This document shows, piece by piece, positions 27,681 through 37,589 of a stretch of DNA of 64,000 nt. Source of the DNA: Alteromonas sp. BMJM2 (GTDB lineage: Bacteria > Pseudomonadota > Gammaproteobacteria > Enterobacterales > Alteromonadaceae); contig NZ_JAPVOT010000016.1 of NCBI RefSeq assembly GCF_027257845.1, positions 1 to 64,000 of the forward strand. Reading direction: 5' to 3'. A model generated the notes under the pieces. That model did no database searches, was not told the DNA's origin, and saw only the letters and a program-made list of their open reading frames with translations. The position numbers and the translations under genes were made by a program. Numbering within the stretch: the first letter of the stretch is position 1; each line of letters starts with the position of its first letter.

Positions 27681-29966
27681 TTATAATAGGTTTTCGTCTT
27701 GATTATTCGTTTTTTCAATGACAACTTCTACACTATCCACACGTTGTAACCCCCTTGGGAGCTTATTCCCTCTTCGTCCTCTTTCACCTTGGTAATGCGC
27801 TAAGTCTTCAGCAGACAAAGTCATATTTCGTTTACCGGCGGCCACTTTAATCGATGCACCTTCAGGCACAACGGTAAGCACTTTGACGAACTCTTCTCTT
27901 GCCTGAGACTTCGCTGATGGAATGTTGATGAGCTTGTTGCCTTTGCCTTTGCCTAAACTAGGCAAATCACGTAGTGGGAACATTAACATACGACCTTCAT
28001 TAGAAATGCTTAAGCAAAGGTCTGTTTCAGGATCGCTTACCGGCATGGGAGTCATTACCTTCGCCGCCTTGGGTAACGACAGGTAAGCTTTACCAGCCTT
28101 ATTCTTACTTACCATATCTTTGAACGTTCCCAAGAAGCCGTAGCCAGCGTCAGAGCCTACTAAGAATTTACTGTCATCTGAGGCCATAATAACGTGTTCA
28201 AAAGACTCTCCCCCGACAATGCTAAATCGTCCGGTTAACGGCTCTCCCTGACTTCTTGCCGACGGTAGACCGTGAGCATCACAGGAAAAGGTTCGTCCTG
28301 ATGAGTCCATGAATACCGCAGGTTGATTACTCTTACCCTCAGCACTACCGAGGTATCCATCTCCTGCTTTATAGCTTAGCCCTTCAGCATCGATATCATG
28401 GCCTTTAGCACAGCGAGCCCAACCTTTTTCTGACAATACCACTGTTACTGATTCGGCAGGTATTAGCTCTTTTTCAGACAATGCTTTTGCTTCGCCGCGC
28501 TCAATGATTGGCGAACGTCTATCGTCGCCATACTTTTCCGCATCGGCTAAGATTTCTTTTTTAATCAGTGTTTTTAAGCGTCGTTCAGAGCCTAATAAGG
28601 TTTGTAACTTATCTCTCTCTGCCGCGAGCTCTTCTTGCTCACCTTTAATTTTCACTTCTTCCAGCTTGGCAAGATGGCGAAGTTTAAGCTCTAAAATAGC
28701 TTCAGCTTGCGTATCGCTCAAACCAAAGCGCGATATCAATTCTGGTTTTGGCTTATCATAGGTGCGAATAATATCGATAACTTCATCGATGTTTAAAAAG
28801 GCGATGAGTAAGCCTTCTAAGATATGCAGTCTGGCTAGCACTTTGTCTAATCGATACTGCAACCTACGGGTTACGGTATCTTTTCGATACTGTAGCCACT
28901 CTGCCAAAATCGTACGTAAATCTTTTACTTGAGGGCGTCCATCTAGCCCAATCATATTCAGGTTTACACGATAATTCTTTTCTAAATCCGTGGTGGCAAA
29001 AAGATGCTGCATAAGCTGCAGTACATCAATGCGATTAGACCGAGGGGTAACCACTAAGCGCGTCGGGTTTTCATGGTCAGACTCATCCCTCAAATCACTT
29101 ACCATTGGCAGTTTTTTCGCCTGCATCTGCGACGCAATTTGTTCTAGAATCTTGGCGCCTGAAGCCTGATGAGGCAATGCTGTTATGACGATATCACCAT
29201 TTTCTTCGTGGTACACAGCACGCATTTTTATTGAACCGCGCCCCGTTTCATAGAGCTTACGAATATCCGCTTTCGGCGTGATCACCTCTGCGTCTGTGGG
29301 ATAGTCTGGCCCTTGAACATGCTCAAGCACATCGTTTAAATCTGCTTTACTGTTATCAAGCAGCATGGCGCAGGCTGTTGCTAGCTCTCTCACATTGTGA
29401 GGGGGAATGTCTGTTGCCATTCCTACTGCAATCCCCGTGACACCGTTAAGGAGTATGTGAGGAAGCCTCGCAGGCAGTGTACTAGGCTCATTCAACGTAC
29501 CGTCGAAATTTGGAACCCAATCGACGGTGCCCTGGCCTAATTCATTTAATAGTACTTCAGCAAAACGAGACAGCTTAGCTTCGGTATAACGCATAGCCGC
29601 GAATGATTTGGGGTCATCCGGTGCTCCCCAGTTTCCTTGTCCGTCTACCAACGGGTAGCGGTAAGAAAACGGCTGCGCCATCAACACCATAGCTTCGTAG
29701 CAAGCCGAATCACCGTGGGGATGGAACTTACCAAGTACGTCACCTACGGTTCTCGCAGACTTTTTGTACTTCGCGTTAGCGCTTAGTCCAAGATCTGACA
29801 TTGCGTAAATAATACGCCGCTGAACAGGCTTTAAACCATCAGAAATATGAGGAAGCGCCCTATCCATAATTACATACATGGAATAGTTAAGATAAGCATC
29901 TTCCGCGAAACGCCTCATTGGGAGCTGTTCCACACCGTCGTTACTAATAATGATCTCGTCACTCAT
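27681..29966 (-). CDS. parC: DNA topoisomerase IV subunit A
   Basis: ParC is the DNA-cleaving subunit of topoisomerase IV, which unlinks daughter chromosomes with ParE (not in this window). The catalytic Tyr127 is in AAMRYTEA. The quinolone-determining region [10 protein letters not shown] holds Ser87 and Glu91, equivalent to E. coli Ser80 and Glu84, that is, the unmutated residues. The C-terminal beta-pinwheel (about 500-740) is present. The 761 residues are close to the usual 750. It stands apart from the H-NOX gene by 61 bp and no terminator is evident between them. Confidence 0.96.
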   Translation of the reverse strand: MSDEIIISNDGVEQLPMRRFAEDAYLNYSMYVIMDRALPHISDGLKPVQRRIIYAMSDLGLSANAKYKKSARTVGDVLGKFHPHGDSACYEAMVLMAQPFSYRYPLVDGQGNWGAPDDPKSFAAMRYTEAKLSRFAEVLLNELGQGTVDWVPNFDGTLNEPSTLPARLPHILLNGVTGIAVGMATDIPPHNVRELATACAMLLDNSKADLNDVLEHVQGPDYPTDAEVITPKADIRKLYETGRGSIKMRAVYHEENGDIVITALPHQASGAKILEQIASQMQAKKLPMVSDLRDESDHENPTRLVVTPRSNRIDVLQLMQHLFATTDLEKNYRVNLNMIGLDGRPQVKDLRTILAEWLQYRKDTVTRRLQYRLDKVLARLHILEGLLIAFLNIDEVIDIIRTYDKPKPELISRFGLSDTQAEAILELKLRHLAKLEEVKIKGEQEELAAERDKLQTLLGSERRLKTLIKKEILADAEKYGDDRRSPIIERGEAKALSEKELIPAESVTVVLSEKGWARCAKGHDIDAEGLSYKAGDGYLGSAEGKSNQPAVFMDSSGRTFSCDAHGLPSARSQGEPLTGRFSIVGGESFEHVIMASDDSKFLVGSDAGYGFLGTFKDMVSKNKAGKAYLSLPKAAKVMTPMPVSDPETDLCLSISNEGRMLMFPLRDLPSLGKGKGNKLINIPSAKSQAREEFVKVLTVVPEGASIKVAAGKRNMTLSAEDLAHYQGERGRRGNKLPRGLQRVDSVEVVIEKTNNQDENLL

Positions 29967-30229
29967 GATAATTTTTTCGTTTTGTTATTAATACCAATGC
30001 GCTTGTTTTTTGCGAGGTCGCTGTAAAAGTGAGATAGCACGCCTTTTTTGGGTAAGTACAAGAGCGTATTACTTCATTGTGGGGTAAACCGCTTGTCGGT
30101 GCAAATAATACGAATAAATGAAATGATAAAAAAGCTCGGGGCTTATCACTATTAGTTTTACTCGCGATCCTTTGTTATACAGAGAAAACAGTGGTTTAAT
30201 ATTATAAAATTAAAAACGAATATATAGTC

Positions 30230-33200
30230 ATGCCTTTTTTTCGCGCTTTGCTTTTGACTTTTTGTATTGTGAGCGTCGCCCTCGGTTGTTTATTCAGTTC
30301 TATTGCTCGTGCCCAGCATATTGAGCAGTTGTATGATGAGAATTCCACACACGAGCTCTCCGATTCATTGTACTATCTATACGAAACTAACTATCAATTA
30401 AGCATTCGTGACATTGCCAGGCGTAAGAATGATTTTCTAGTGCACTCGGGCAAAAACCCTAATTTTGGATTTCAAGATAACGCGGTTTGGCTCCTTAAGT
30501 CGGTAACCAACGTATCTAATGAATCCGACTGGGTATTTTCTATTAATTTTAGCCAGTTGGATAAAGTTGATTTTTACCTTATCCAAGATGGCAACGTCAT
30601 CGCGCAAAGCCATCAGGGCAAATTACAAAAAGAGCAGCGCTTTCGCATACCCACACTGTCCACTCGAATAGAATCAGCAAGCCCCGTCGACCTCTACATT
30701 CGAGTTGAAAGTCAGTCTTCCAGTATTATTGTCCCCTTGCGCGCCCAGTCAGCAGAAAAACACAGCCGTTATTTTCAGATTGATAGTCTGTTATGGGGTG
30801 TATTTTATGGCGGCTTATTAATTCTCGCTATTTACAACCTCGTTCTTTACTTCGCTGTTAGGGAGAAAAGTGTTTTAACCTACGTTGGCTATATCTTCAC
30901 CGTTATTCTCTGGCAGGTAGTCTGGGGTGGGCACACGCATTTTATTTTTGCTCACGGCATTCCGGCGTGGTTAGTAGGGCATACTGAGCTTATTTTTGTT
31001 CTTATTGGCATTACCTCTGGCCTGTTTACCATTACGTTTTTAGAAAGCGAAAAACATGCACCAACCCTACATTCCATCTTACAGCTTATGCTGGTTACGC
31101 AAACTATAATTGGTATTGTCTGCTTTGCTAATCTTTTGCCGCCAATGTGGAAAAACAACTTGGTGTATGGTGTGGGGTTGGTTTCAATATTAAGTTATAT
31201 ATCTGCAGGCTTTGAGGCTTACTTCAACAGGTTTAAACCTGCTAGGTACTTTATTTTTGCTTGGGGGCTATTAGCTACTGGTGCCACTATTGGTATGCTG
31301 AGTTTATTAGGCGTTGCGCCTGTGAACGAATTCACCACCTACTGTTTTCAAGTTGGAGTATTCCTAGAAGCAAGCTTGTTCTCCATTGCATTGATGGAGA
31401 AAAGTCGTGGGCAGTTGGAATATGATGTAGAACAGGCTACCAACGACTTGCACAACAATATGGAGTTAATTGAAGAGCAAAACGTTCGTTTAGATATTGC
31501 TCGCAAAGACGCCATAAAAGCCAGCCATGTTAAATCTCAGTTTCTAGCCAATATGAGTCACGAGATAAGAACCCCGCTAAACTCCATTTTAGGTTTTAGT
31601 AAAGAATTGAACAACGCATCGCTTCCCCCTGACCAGCAAGAGCAGGTAAGAATTGTCAATACTGCTGCTGATAGTTTGCTCACCATTGTTAACGACGTGC
31701 TCGATTTTTCAAAAATAGAAGCCGGTAAGCTGAGTTTAAATAGCCAACCTTTTTCGCCAAATAAGCTATTTGAAGAAATGGTGGCAATTATGGCCAAGTC
31801 ATCGCATAGCAAACGCATTGAGTTTGTTTTTGAACTCGCTCCTCTACCTGAAAAGCTGTTAGGTGATGTATTTAGAATTAAACAAATACTGAATAACCTG
31901 CTCAGTAATGCCCTGAAATTTACATCAACAGGAAGTATTACCCTATCCGTTAGCGGCCGTTCACTCGACCACGGCATTCACGAAGTCAATATTGTGATTC
32001 GCGATACAGGTATTGGTATAAGCCGACAAGATCAGAAAAAATTATTTAGCGCATTTTCACAAGTGGACGATGCGTTAAATAGGAACTATCAAGGCACGGG
32101 TCTTGGGCTTGTGATTAGTCGTGAATTAGTCAATATGATGGACGGCACGCTGACGCTGAAAAGCACTCCCGGGCAAGGGTCGATATTTAACGTATCATTG
32201 CGGATGAATCAACTTAGCCAAAAATATGCACTGTCTTCCAATCCCGACTGGCAGGGTAAAAAAGTGGTTATTTTCGATCCTATTCCCTCAACACGCCAGG
32301 CCAGTGCGAAAATACTCAAACTGTTGGGTGCAGAAATTACCTGCGCCGAATCTATCGAGTACCTTAGTGGTCTGAAGGGACAATATGATTACATCATGGC
32401 TACCGTACCTGTCAGTCATCTAGACTCAAGGCTTAATCATTTACGTCAGTTCGTCGAGTTTCCTGCTAAAAATAGAGTGCTTTGGTATTCGGGGCCGGAC
32501 CCATTCATGAAATACCCCAACTTATACCAGCATTTCCACTGCCAAGTTCGCATGCCTATGACGATCACTAAGCTAGGCAGTTTAATGAAAGAGCAAGTTA
32601 TTTCAGCCGCTAATCCTTTGAAAGAAAAAATAGATACTTTACCGAAGGCGAGGTTGCTTGCAGTTGATGATATTGAAATGAATTTGAAACTTCTCCATAC
32701 ATGGCTTGACGACTCAGCTATTGAATTGACGACCACAATAAGCGGCCAAGATGCGGTCAATAAATGTCAAACCCAAGAGTTTGACCTGATTTTGATGGAT
32801 ATTCAGATGCCGGGAATGGATGGTGTACACGCTACTCGTGAAATTCGTCAGTCGCCGATAAATATGGGGACACCGATTGTGGCCGTTACAGCTCATGCGT
32901 TAAAAGAGGAGCAGGAAAAGTTACTTGCATCTGGGATGGATGATTACCTATCTAAACCTATTGACGTTGAGTCGTTACTCACTCTAATCAAGTCGTGGTG
33001 TCATGACATAGAGCCAGGCGAGCTTACCTTCCCTTCGGTAGATTGGCAGTTGGCTTTAAAGCGTGCAAATCAAAACCAAGCCGCGGCAAAAGAGTTATTA
33101 AACGACTTCATTGCAATGCTGCCAGATACCCTACATGCCCTAGAGTCGCAAATGGAAAGGCTCGCATTTGACGAGCTTTCTGCTGAAGTGCATAAACTTC

Positions 33201-33367
33201 ATGGAGCCTGCTGCTATACCGGTTTGCCACGGCTACAAAACCTAGCCAAAGAACTGGAAATAGCCCTTAAACTGAATCATACAGATTTGGTAGAAGAGTT
33301 ATTGCCGGCATTGGTTAAAGAGGCGCAAAAAATCATTGAGGAAAACAACGTTAACGCCTTGCATTAA
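30230..33367 (+). CDS. Hybrid sensor histidine kinase with 7TMR-DISM sensor
   Basis: A 1045-residue inner-membrane hybrid kinase. Signal peptide (about 1-28), periplasmic 7TMR-DISMED2-type domain (about 35-175), seven-helix membrane module (about 184-390), coiled coil, HisKA with His444 in MSHEIRTPLN, HATPase (N-box NNLLSNALKF about 555, DTGIGI about 592, GTGLGL about 622), a pseudo-receiver (about 675-790) lacking the acceptor Asp, a true receiver with Asp857 (LMDIQMPGMDG) and an Hpt domain with His988 (HKLHGACC). The layout resembles BarA/TorS-type phosphorelays but with a 7TM sensor that may detect carbohydrates. No response regulator gene is adjacent. Confidence 0.92.
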   Translation: MPFFRALLLTFCIVSVALGCLFSSIARAQHIEQLYDENSTHELSDSLYYLYETNYQLSIRDIARRKNDFLVHSGKNPNFGFQDNAVWLLKSVTNVSNESDWVFSINFSQLDKVDFYLIQDGNVIAQSHQGKLQKEQRFRIPTLSTRIESASPVDLYIRVESQSSSIIVPLRAQSAEKHSRYFQIDSLLWGVFYGGLLILAIYNLVLYFAVREKSVLTYVGYIFTVILWQVVWGGHTHFIFAHGIPAWLVGHTELIFVLIGITSGLFTITFLESEKHAPTLHSILQLMLVTQTIIGIVCFANLLPPMWKNNLVYGVGLVSILSYISAGFEAYFNRFKPARYFIFAWGLLATGATIGMLSLLGVAPVNEFTTYCFQVGVFLEASLFSIALMEKSRGQLEYDVEQATNDLHNNMELIEEQNVRLDIARKDAIKASHVKSQFLANMSHEIRTPLNSILGFSKELNNASLPPDQQEQVRIVNTAADSLLTIVNDVLDFSKIEAGKLSLNSQPFSPNKLFEEMVAIMAKSSHSKRIEFVFELAPLPEKLLGDVFRIKQILNNLLSNALKFTSTGSITLSVSGRSLDHGIHEVNIVIRDTGIGISRQDQKKLFSAFSQVDDALNRNYQGTGLGLVISRELVNMMDGTLTLKSTPGQGSIFNVSLRMNQLSQKYALSSNPDWQGKKVVIFDPIPSTRQASAKILKLLGAEITCAESIEYLSGLKGQYDYIMATVPVSHLDSRLNHLRQFVEFPAKNRVLWYSGPDPFMKYPNLYQHFHCQVRMPMTITKLGSLMKEQVISAANPLKEKIDTLPKARLLAVDDIEMNLKLLHTWLDDSAIELTTTISGQDAVNKCQTQEFDLILMDIQMPGMDGVHATREIRQSPINMGTPIVAVTAHALKEEQEKLLASGMDDYLSKPIDVESLLTLIKSWCHDIEPGELTFPSVDWQLALKRANQNQAAAKELLNDFIAMLPDTLHALESQMERLAFDELSAEVHKLHGACCYTGLPRLQNLAKELEIALKLNHTDLVEELLPALVKEAQKIIEENNVNALH

Positions 33368-33413
33368 CCCTAGGGCGCTTTACCAAGTCAGAGACTTTTG
33401 CTTTTCTCTCTAG

Positions 33414-33455
33414 GAGCCTCAGCTCTTTTCAACGAGAGCCTCAGCTTTCTTCAAC
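33414..33455. repeat. 22-bp tandem duplication at a gene 3' end
   Basis: Two 20-nt copies (33414-33433 and 33436-33455), 18 of 20 identical, spaced by 2 nt. The right-hand copy contains the last codons and stop of the DUF2982 gene; the left copy repeats them beyond the stop. Confidence 0.8.
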
Positions 33456-34139
33456 AGGAGCAGAGCGTGCGTGCTGACACTGAACAATTAATGCAGCGAA
33501 ATCTACGGCTTCTCTATCAAGTTCAGAGCTTGCTATGAAGATATCGTAGCCCAAACGTTTTCTAAGCTCTACCATACGGTGAGCCAACATTGCTTTGATA
33601 CCGGTGATAGGCGTGCCATCTTCTAAAACAAAGTGCTTGTCGTCGAACATAGATTGTTCGTAACAGCTTCCCGTCGCACAGTTACTGTCCGAGTTATGCA
33701 GCAGCAAAGGACGTTGCTCCATGAGCAAGTGAGTGGCCAAGCGCGGTGAAATGGTTTTCAAAAAGTCGGTATAACTTTTCACCTTAAAACCCACGGTTTC
33801 AAGCGCCACCTGATCAAGTCCATGGCGAATACGTGGACAATCAGCTCGCTGTAAATTATCCCAATGAATACGCCAGCTGCCTAACCGGTGTCGGTAGGTG
33901 ATGTAGTCTTTGGCAATTTCTAAGCTGTAGTTAGGTTCGCGTATTTTAAAGTAACCGATAAGTAAGCACACCAGTGCTGCGCTGGTCATGAAAATACCCG
34001 CCAAAAACAGCCATTCCGGAAGAAAGCTAAGCCACAGGGCAGACACAACTAACCCCACGCAGCCAATCACAATGCTCGTTAAACCATTGCTTTTAGAAGC
34101 GGCTCTAATATAAATGGGTTCTGCACTACTGCCAGACAT
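33441..34139 (-). CDS. DUF2982 membrane protein
   Basis: A 232-residue protein with two adjacent membrane helices (about 19-38 and 43-64) and a cytoplasmic C-terminal part. It fits the DUF2982 family of Alteromonadales and Shewanella, whose function is unknown. Typical blocks are YITYRHRLGSWRIHWDNL (about 98) and the C-terminal HRMVELRKRLGYDIFIASSELDR. It is convergent with the hybrid kinase gene. Family recall is moderate and no role can be assigned. Confidence 0.75.
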   Translation of the reverse strand: MSGSSAEPIYIRAASKSNGLTSIVIGCVGLVVSALWLSFLPEWLFLAGIFMTSAALVCLLIGYFKIREPNYSLEIAKDYITYRHRLGSWRIHWDNLQRADCPRIRHGLDQVALETVGFKVKSYTDFLKTISPRLATHLLMEQRPLLLHNSDSNCATGSCYEQSMFDDKHFVLEDGTPITGIKAMLAHRMVELRKRLGYDIFIASSELDREAVDFAALIVQCQHARSAPVEES

Positions 34140-34436
34140 AAAAATACACTACCAACATAATAACGGCCCAAAGAAGGTATAAACGTACACGCTTGCACTT
34201 AGCACAATCGGTCTTCCACCAGCGGAAAAAAAGAAAAGGCTTTTTTTGCATATGTGCCGACGCTTCCTATGACAAAATGTACAATCCCATCACGTCTCAC
34301 GTGCTGACGTGCTGACGTTAAGATAATCTCTATATACGCGATTTAAAAACAGATAGTTTACCTAAGCTCATGACTACTTAAACACATTACTGCTTAAATC
34401 CGTTGCTATCTAAACCAATCAGCCTGTGGCGTTGTA
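34140..34436. other. Intergenic gap between RND permease and DUF2982 gene
   Basis: 297 bp with no gene. ACGTGCTG occurs twice in tandem near 34299-34315. No clear terminator for the RND operon, which ends at 34437, is seen. Confidence 0.4.
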
Positions 34437-37400
34437 TTATTCACTCACTAACCTTTTGTGCTGATTACGCTTAAATGCGGCCACAATGGTTGGGGTAAAT
34501 ACCAGAGATAGAATGACCGAGAAACCCACGCCGCCCGCAATAACAACAGCAAGTGGAGGCCAGAAACTTCCCTCACTGAATAACAATAGCGGTATGAGTC
34601 CACCCACCGTTGTAAATGTAGTCGATAATATGTGTCGGCTACAGCTCATTGTTTCTTCCACTATGGCTTTCGTATCACCTTGCTTCGCTTGCGGGTTAGC
34701 ATTAATTGCCGCTATCACCACGATAGAACCATTGATAGCAACCCCGATAAGTCCGGCGCAGCCAAGCAGCGGATTAAAGCCTATGGGGAGTCCGGAAAGC
34801 CACAAACTGAACATACCAAGACCAACGGATAACATTGCGACTAGCACAATCACCCCTGCCATTCTTAAGCTTGAGAAAGTGAGAATAAGCGTTGTAATCA
34901 TTAATACCAACAATACAGGCGCGTAGGTCCCAAGCTGACCTAACGCTTGTTGCTGTTCATCGGCATCCCCTGCTAAATGAATTCGATAGCCTTGGGGTAA
35001 CACCAAATGCTCATTGAGCTTCTCTCTCAACGTATTGCTCGCATCTATTGCCGGTACATCGGGTAATAAAAATGCTTGAATACGATTAAGGCGCTCGCCG
35101 TTAATACGGGTAATACTGCTAGTAGCCGGCTTTAGCGAAAGCGATGTCACCGCCGCCAAAGGTGACCATGAGAGAACGCTATCATTAGCCACAGGTATGG
35201 GCATAGCGTCGACATCGGAGACATCTTGTCTAAATGACTCTGCCAACCTCACTCTGACGGGGACCTCCTCAGTACTTTCTAATACTGATCCACCGGTGAT
35301 CCCAGAGAAGTTGATTTGCATCTGCGCAGCAAGATCGGCCAAAGATATCCCTAAATACGACAAGCTATCGCTATCTGTAACAACGTTAAGTTCTGGCTCG
35401 CCCATAGAAATGCTGGCTATTGATTGAGAAATGCCGTCAACCTCTGACATCAGCGCTCTTACCTGCTCCCCTAACTCGTTCAATACGTTTAGGTCAGGCC
35501 CAAATATCTCGACTTCCACCGGCGCAGCAATGGGCGGCCCCTGCCCAAACCCTTTCACCACAATTTGAATTTCTGGGTATGCGCTATCTAAATCTTGCTG
35601 CAGCTTGCCGACGAGCGATGAGGCCCCTTCAACAGTGTTGGTGGTTATCACCGCATTGGCAAAGTACGGCATGTTATCTCGTGTCATGGTTTGATTGTAA
35701 TATACCGAGGGCGCGGAACCGCCCACTAGCCAGGTGACTTGATTCACGCCTTCATACTGGCGAATTTTGGCATCCACGTTCAACGCATAGTCTGTAGTAT
35801 TGTTAATACTGCTGCCTTCTTTCGTCCACAGATACACTTCAAACTGGTCTCTGTCGGCACTGGGGAAAAACACATTCGCTAAGCGTGTAGACAAGGCAAA
35901 CCCTGATAAGCAAAGTATGCAAATAACTGAAATAACGAGCTTCGGCTGTTTTATCCAGCGTCCTAGCTGGCGGCTGAAAGCTAACGTTAACGCCGGTGCC
36001 TGAATGCCCACCTGCCACCACGGGGAGCCAGCAGCTTTCGTGGTATCCAATGAAACGCCGTCATTTTTCGGTAAAAAGCGCGCTGCCAGCGCAGCAATAA
36101 TGGTAAGAGAGATAAACAAGGAGCCAATTAGGGCCATTACCACGCTAATAGCGATAGGCCCAATAAAGTCGCCAATGTTCCCATTCAGCAAAAATATTGG
36201 CATGAAACCCAACACCGTTGTGAGAGTTGAGGCGAGTAGCGGCGCGAATAAATGCGCCACACTTTTCGCCATTGCCCCTACTCGGGTAAGCTGAGGGTCT
36301 TGTAAATTGAGTCGAATCTCATCTGTTATAACGATAGCGTTATCAATGAGAAGACCGATGGCGATGATCATGCCAAAAATGGACATCTGATGAATTTGTT
36401 CGTTATAAAAACTCAGCGAGAACAACGTGAAAGATGCGCATAGCGGAAGCGCTAAGCCCACAATCCATGCAGCCCTAAAGCCCATGAATAGCAAAATAAC
36501 CAACATCACCACCGCACAACCCATCAACAAATTCATTGATAAATCGGCTAAACGGGTGGCCGTGTATTCGTTTTGCTCAAAAGCGACTGACGCGGTAAGC
36601 GTACCGCCAAAATCGCGATTAAACTGCTCGACTTCTGCAAGTGCATTTTGAGTCCACACATCAGAACGTAATGAGGGCTGCATTCTAGCCGCAACAAAAA
36701 TAGATTCTTCGCCATCTAAAAATGCAATTTCACTGCGTGGCGTACTGTAACTACGAGTGACGCTCGCAATGTCTTCAACGCGTAAGTAGCGACCGTCGCG
36801 ATTGACTAATGGGACCGATGCAATCATATCAACGCCGGTGAGCCCCTCGCCCACACTAAAGCGTAAGTTGCTCTGTTGCGTGTTTAACATGCCTGCGGGC
36901 AGCTTAGGATCGGCATTGCGAATAATAGTGCTAACCTGCTGCAGCGTTAAACCTGTAGCCGCTAACTTAATGGGGTCTACGCTAACGCTCACTTCTTCGT
37001 TAGGCTCACCATATACCCTAACTAATTCAGTGCCGTTAACGTTTCGAAGACGATCGGTAAGCTCCTCAGCAAGGCGAGACGTGACTGTAACAGGCGTTGT
37101 GTCCGGATACTCGGCACGAAGGGAAAGTAGCAGCGTAAAGGCGGTTGCCCCGCGCTTTTCATCAAAGACAGGGTCTAAGGCACCTTCAGGGAAAAGCGCT
37201 GACGCAGCCCCAATGGCATCTCGAATCTCGCTGAATAGCTCTTCGTTAGTGCTGTTATCAACCCAATCTTGGGTTTCTATTAATATGACTGAAATCCCCG
37301 CCCGAGATGTAGATTTTACCTCTTTGATTTCAAATATTTCTCGCAGCCTGTCCTCTAAAACATCACTGACAAGCGCTTCTACACGCTCTGCCGACGCCCC

Positions 37401-37589
37401 TGGATACTGGGTGATAATTAGCGCATTGCGCGTATCGATCCTAGGGTCTTCAATACGTGGTAACGAGCCTAGCGCTGATAGACCGGCGACAATGATGATC
37501 ACCAAACTTAATACCAGCAGATGTCCCCGACGATAAAAAAGCGTATACCATGGGTAGTCTTTACTTACACCAACGTGAGGGGTTTTCAT
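34437..37589 (-). CDS. RND efflux transporter permease
   Basis: A 1050-residue AcrB-superfamily proton-driven pump of the inner membrane, expected to export toxic compounds with its adaptor and a TolC-like outer channel. The first helix lies near 24-42, with a large periplasmic loop to about 345 and the TM4 relay at GLLIDNAIV (Asp416, Asn417). AcrB has two Asp here; this Asp-Asn form, with VAINGSIV in TM10 and no Lys, is like many non-AcrB RND permeases. It overlaps the adaptor gene by 1 nt. No outer-membrane channel gene is adjacent. Substrates cannot be predicted. Confidence 0.92.
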   Translation of the reverse strand: MKTPHVGVSKDYPWYTLFYRRGHLLVLSLVIIIVAGLSALGSLPRIEDPRIDTRNALIITQYPGASAERVEALVSDVLEDRLREIFEIKEVKSTSRAGISVILIETQDWVDNSTNEELFSEIRDAIGAASALFPEGALDPVFDEKRGATAFTLLLSLRAEYPDTTPVTVTSRLAEELTDRLRNVNGTELVRVYGEPNEEVSVSVDPIKLAATGLTLQQVSTIIRNADPKLPAGMLNTQQSNLRFSVGEGLTGVDMIASVPLVNRDGRYLRVEDIASVTRSYSTPRSEIAFLDGEESIFVAARMQPSLRSDVWTQNALAEVEQFNRDFGGTLTASVAFEQNEYTATRLADLSMNLLMGCAVVMLVILLFMGFRAAWIVGLALPLCASFTLFSLSFYNEQIHQMSIFGMIIAIGLLIDNAIVITDEIRLNLQDPQLTRVGAMAKSVAHLFAPLLASTLTTVLGFMPIFLLNGNIGDFIGPIAISVVMALIGSLFISLTIIAALAARFLPKNDGVSLDTTKAAGSPWWQVGIQAPALTLAFSRQLGRWIKQPKLVISVICILCLSGFALSTRLANVFFPSADRDQFEVYLWTKEGSSINNTTDYALNVDAKIRQYEGVNQVTWLVGGSAPSVYYNQTMTRDNMPYFANAVITTNTVEGASSLVGKLQQDLDSAYPEIQIVVKGFGQGPPIAAPVEVEIFGPDLNVLNELGEQVRALMSEVDGISQSIASISMGEPELNVVTDSDSLSYLGISLADLAAQMQINFSGITGGSVLESTEEVPVRVRLAESFRQDVSDVDAMPIPVANDSVLSWSPLAAVTSLSLKPATSSITRINGERLNRIQAFLLPDVPAIDASNTLREKLNEHLVLPQGYRIHLAGDADEQQQALGQLGTYAPVLLVLMITTLILTFSSLRMAGVIVLVAMLSVGLGMFSLWLSGLPIGFNPLLGCAGLIGVAINGSIVVIAAINANPQAKQGDTKAIVEETMSCSRHILSTTFTTVGGLIPLLLFSEGSFWPPLAVVIAGGVGFSVILSLVFTPTIVAAFKRNQHKRLVSE

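Noticed and set aside
34299..34315. Tandem ACGTGCTG copies as an operator
   Set aside because: Only two short direct copies without dyad symmetry, too little to support a site.
36802..37536. A 244-codon open frame on the plus strand inside the RND permease gene
   Set aside because: It lies antisense to a complete, recognisable permease and its protein is low-complexity Ser/Thr/Arg-rich, as expected of a shadow frame.
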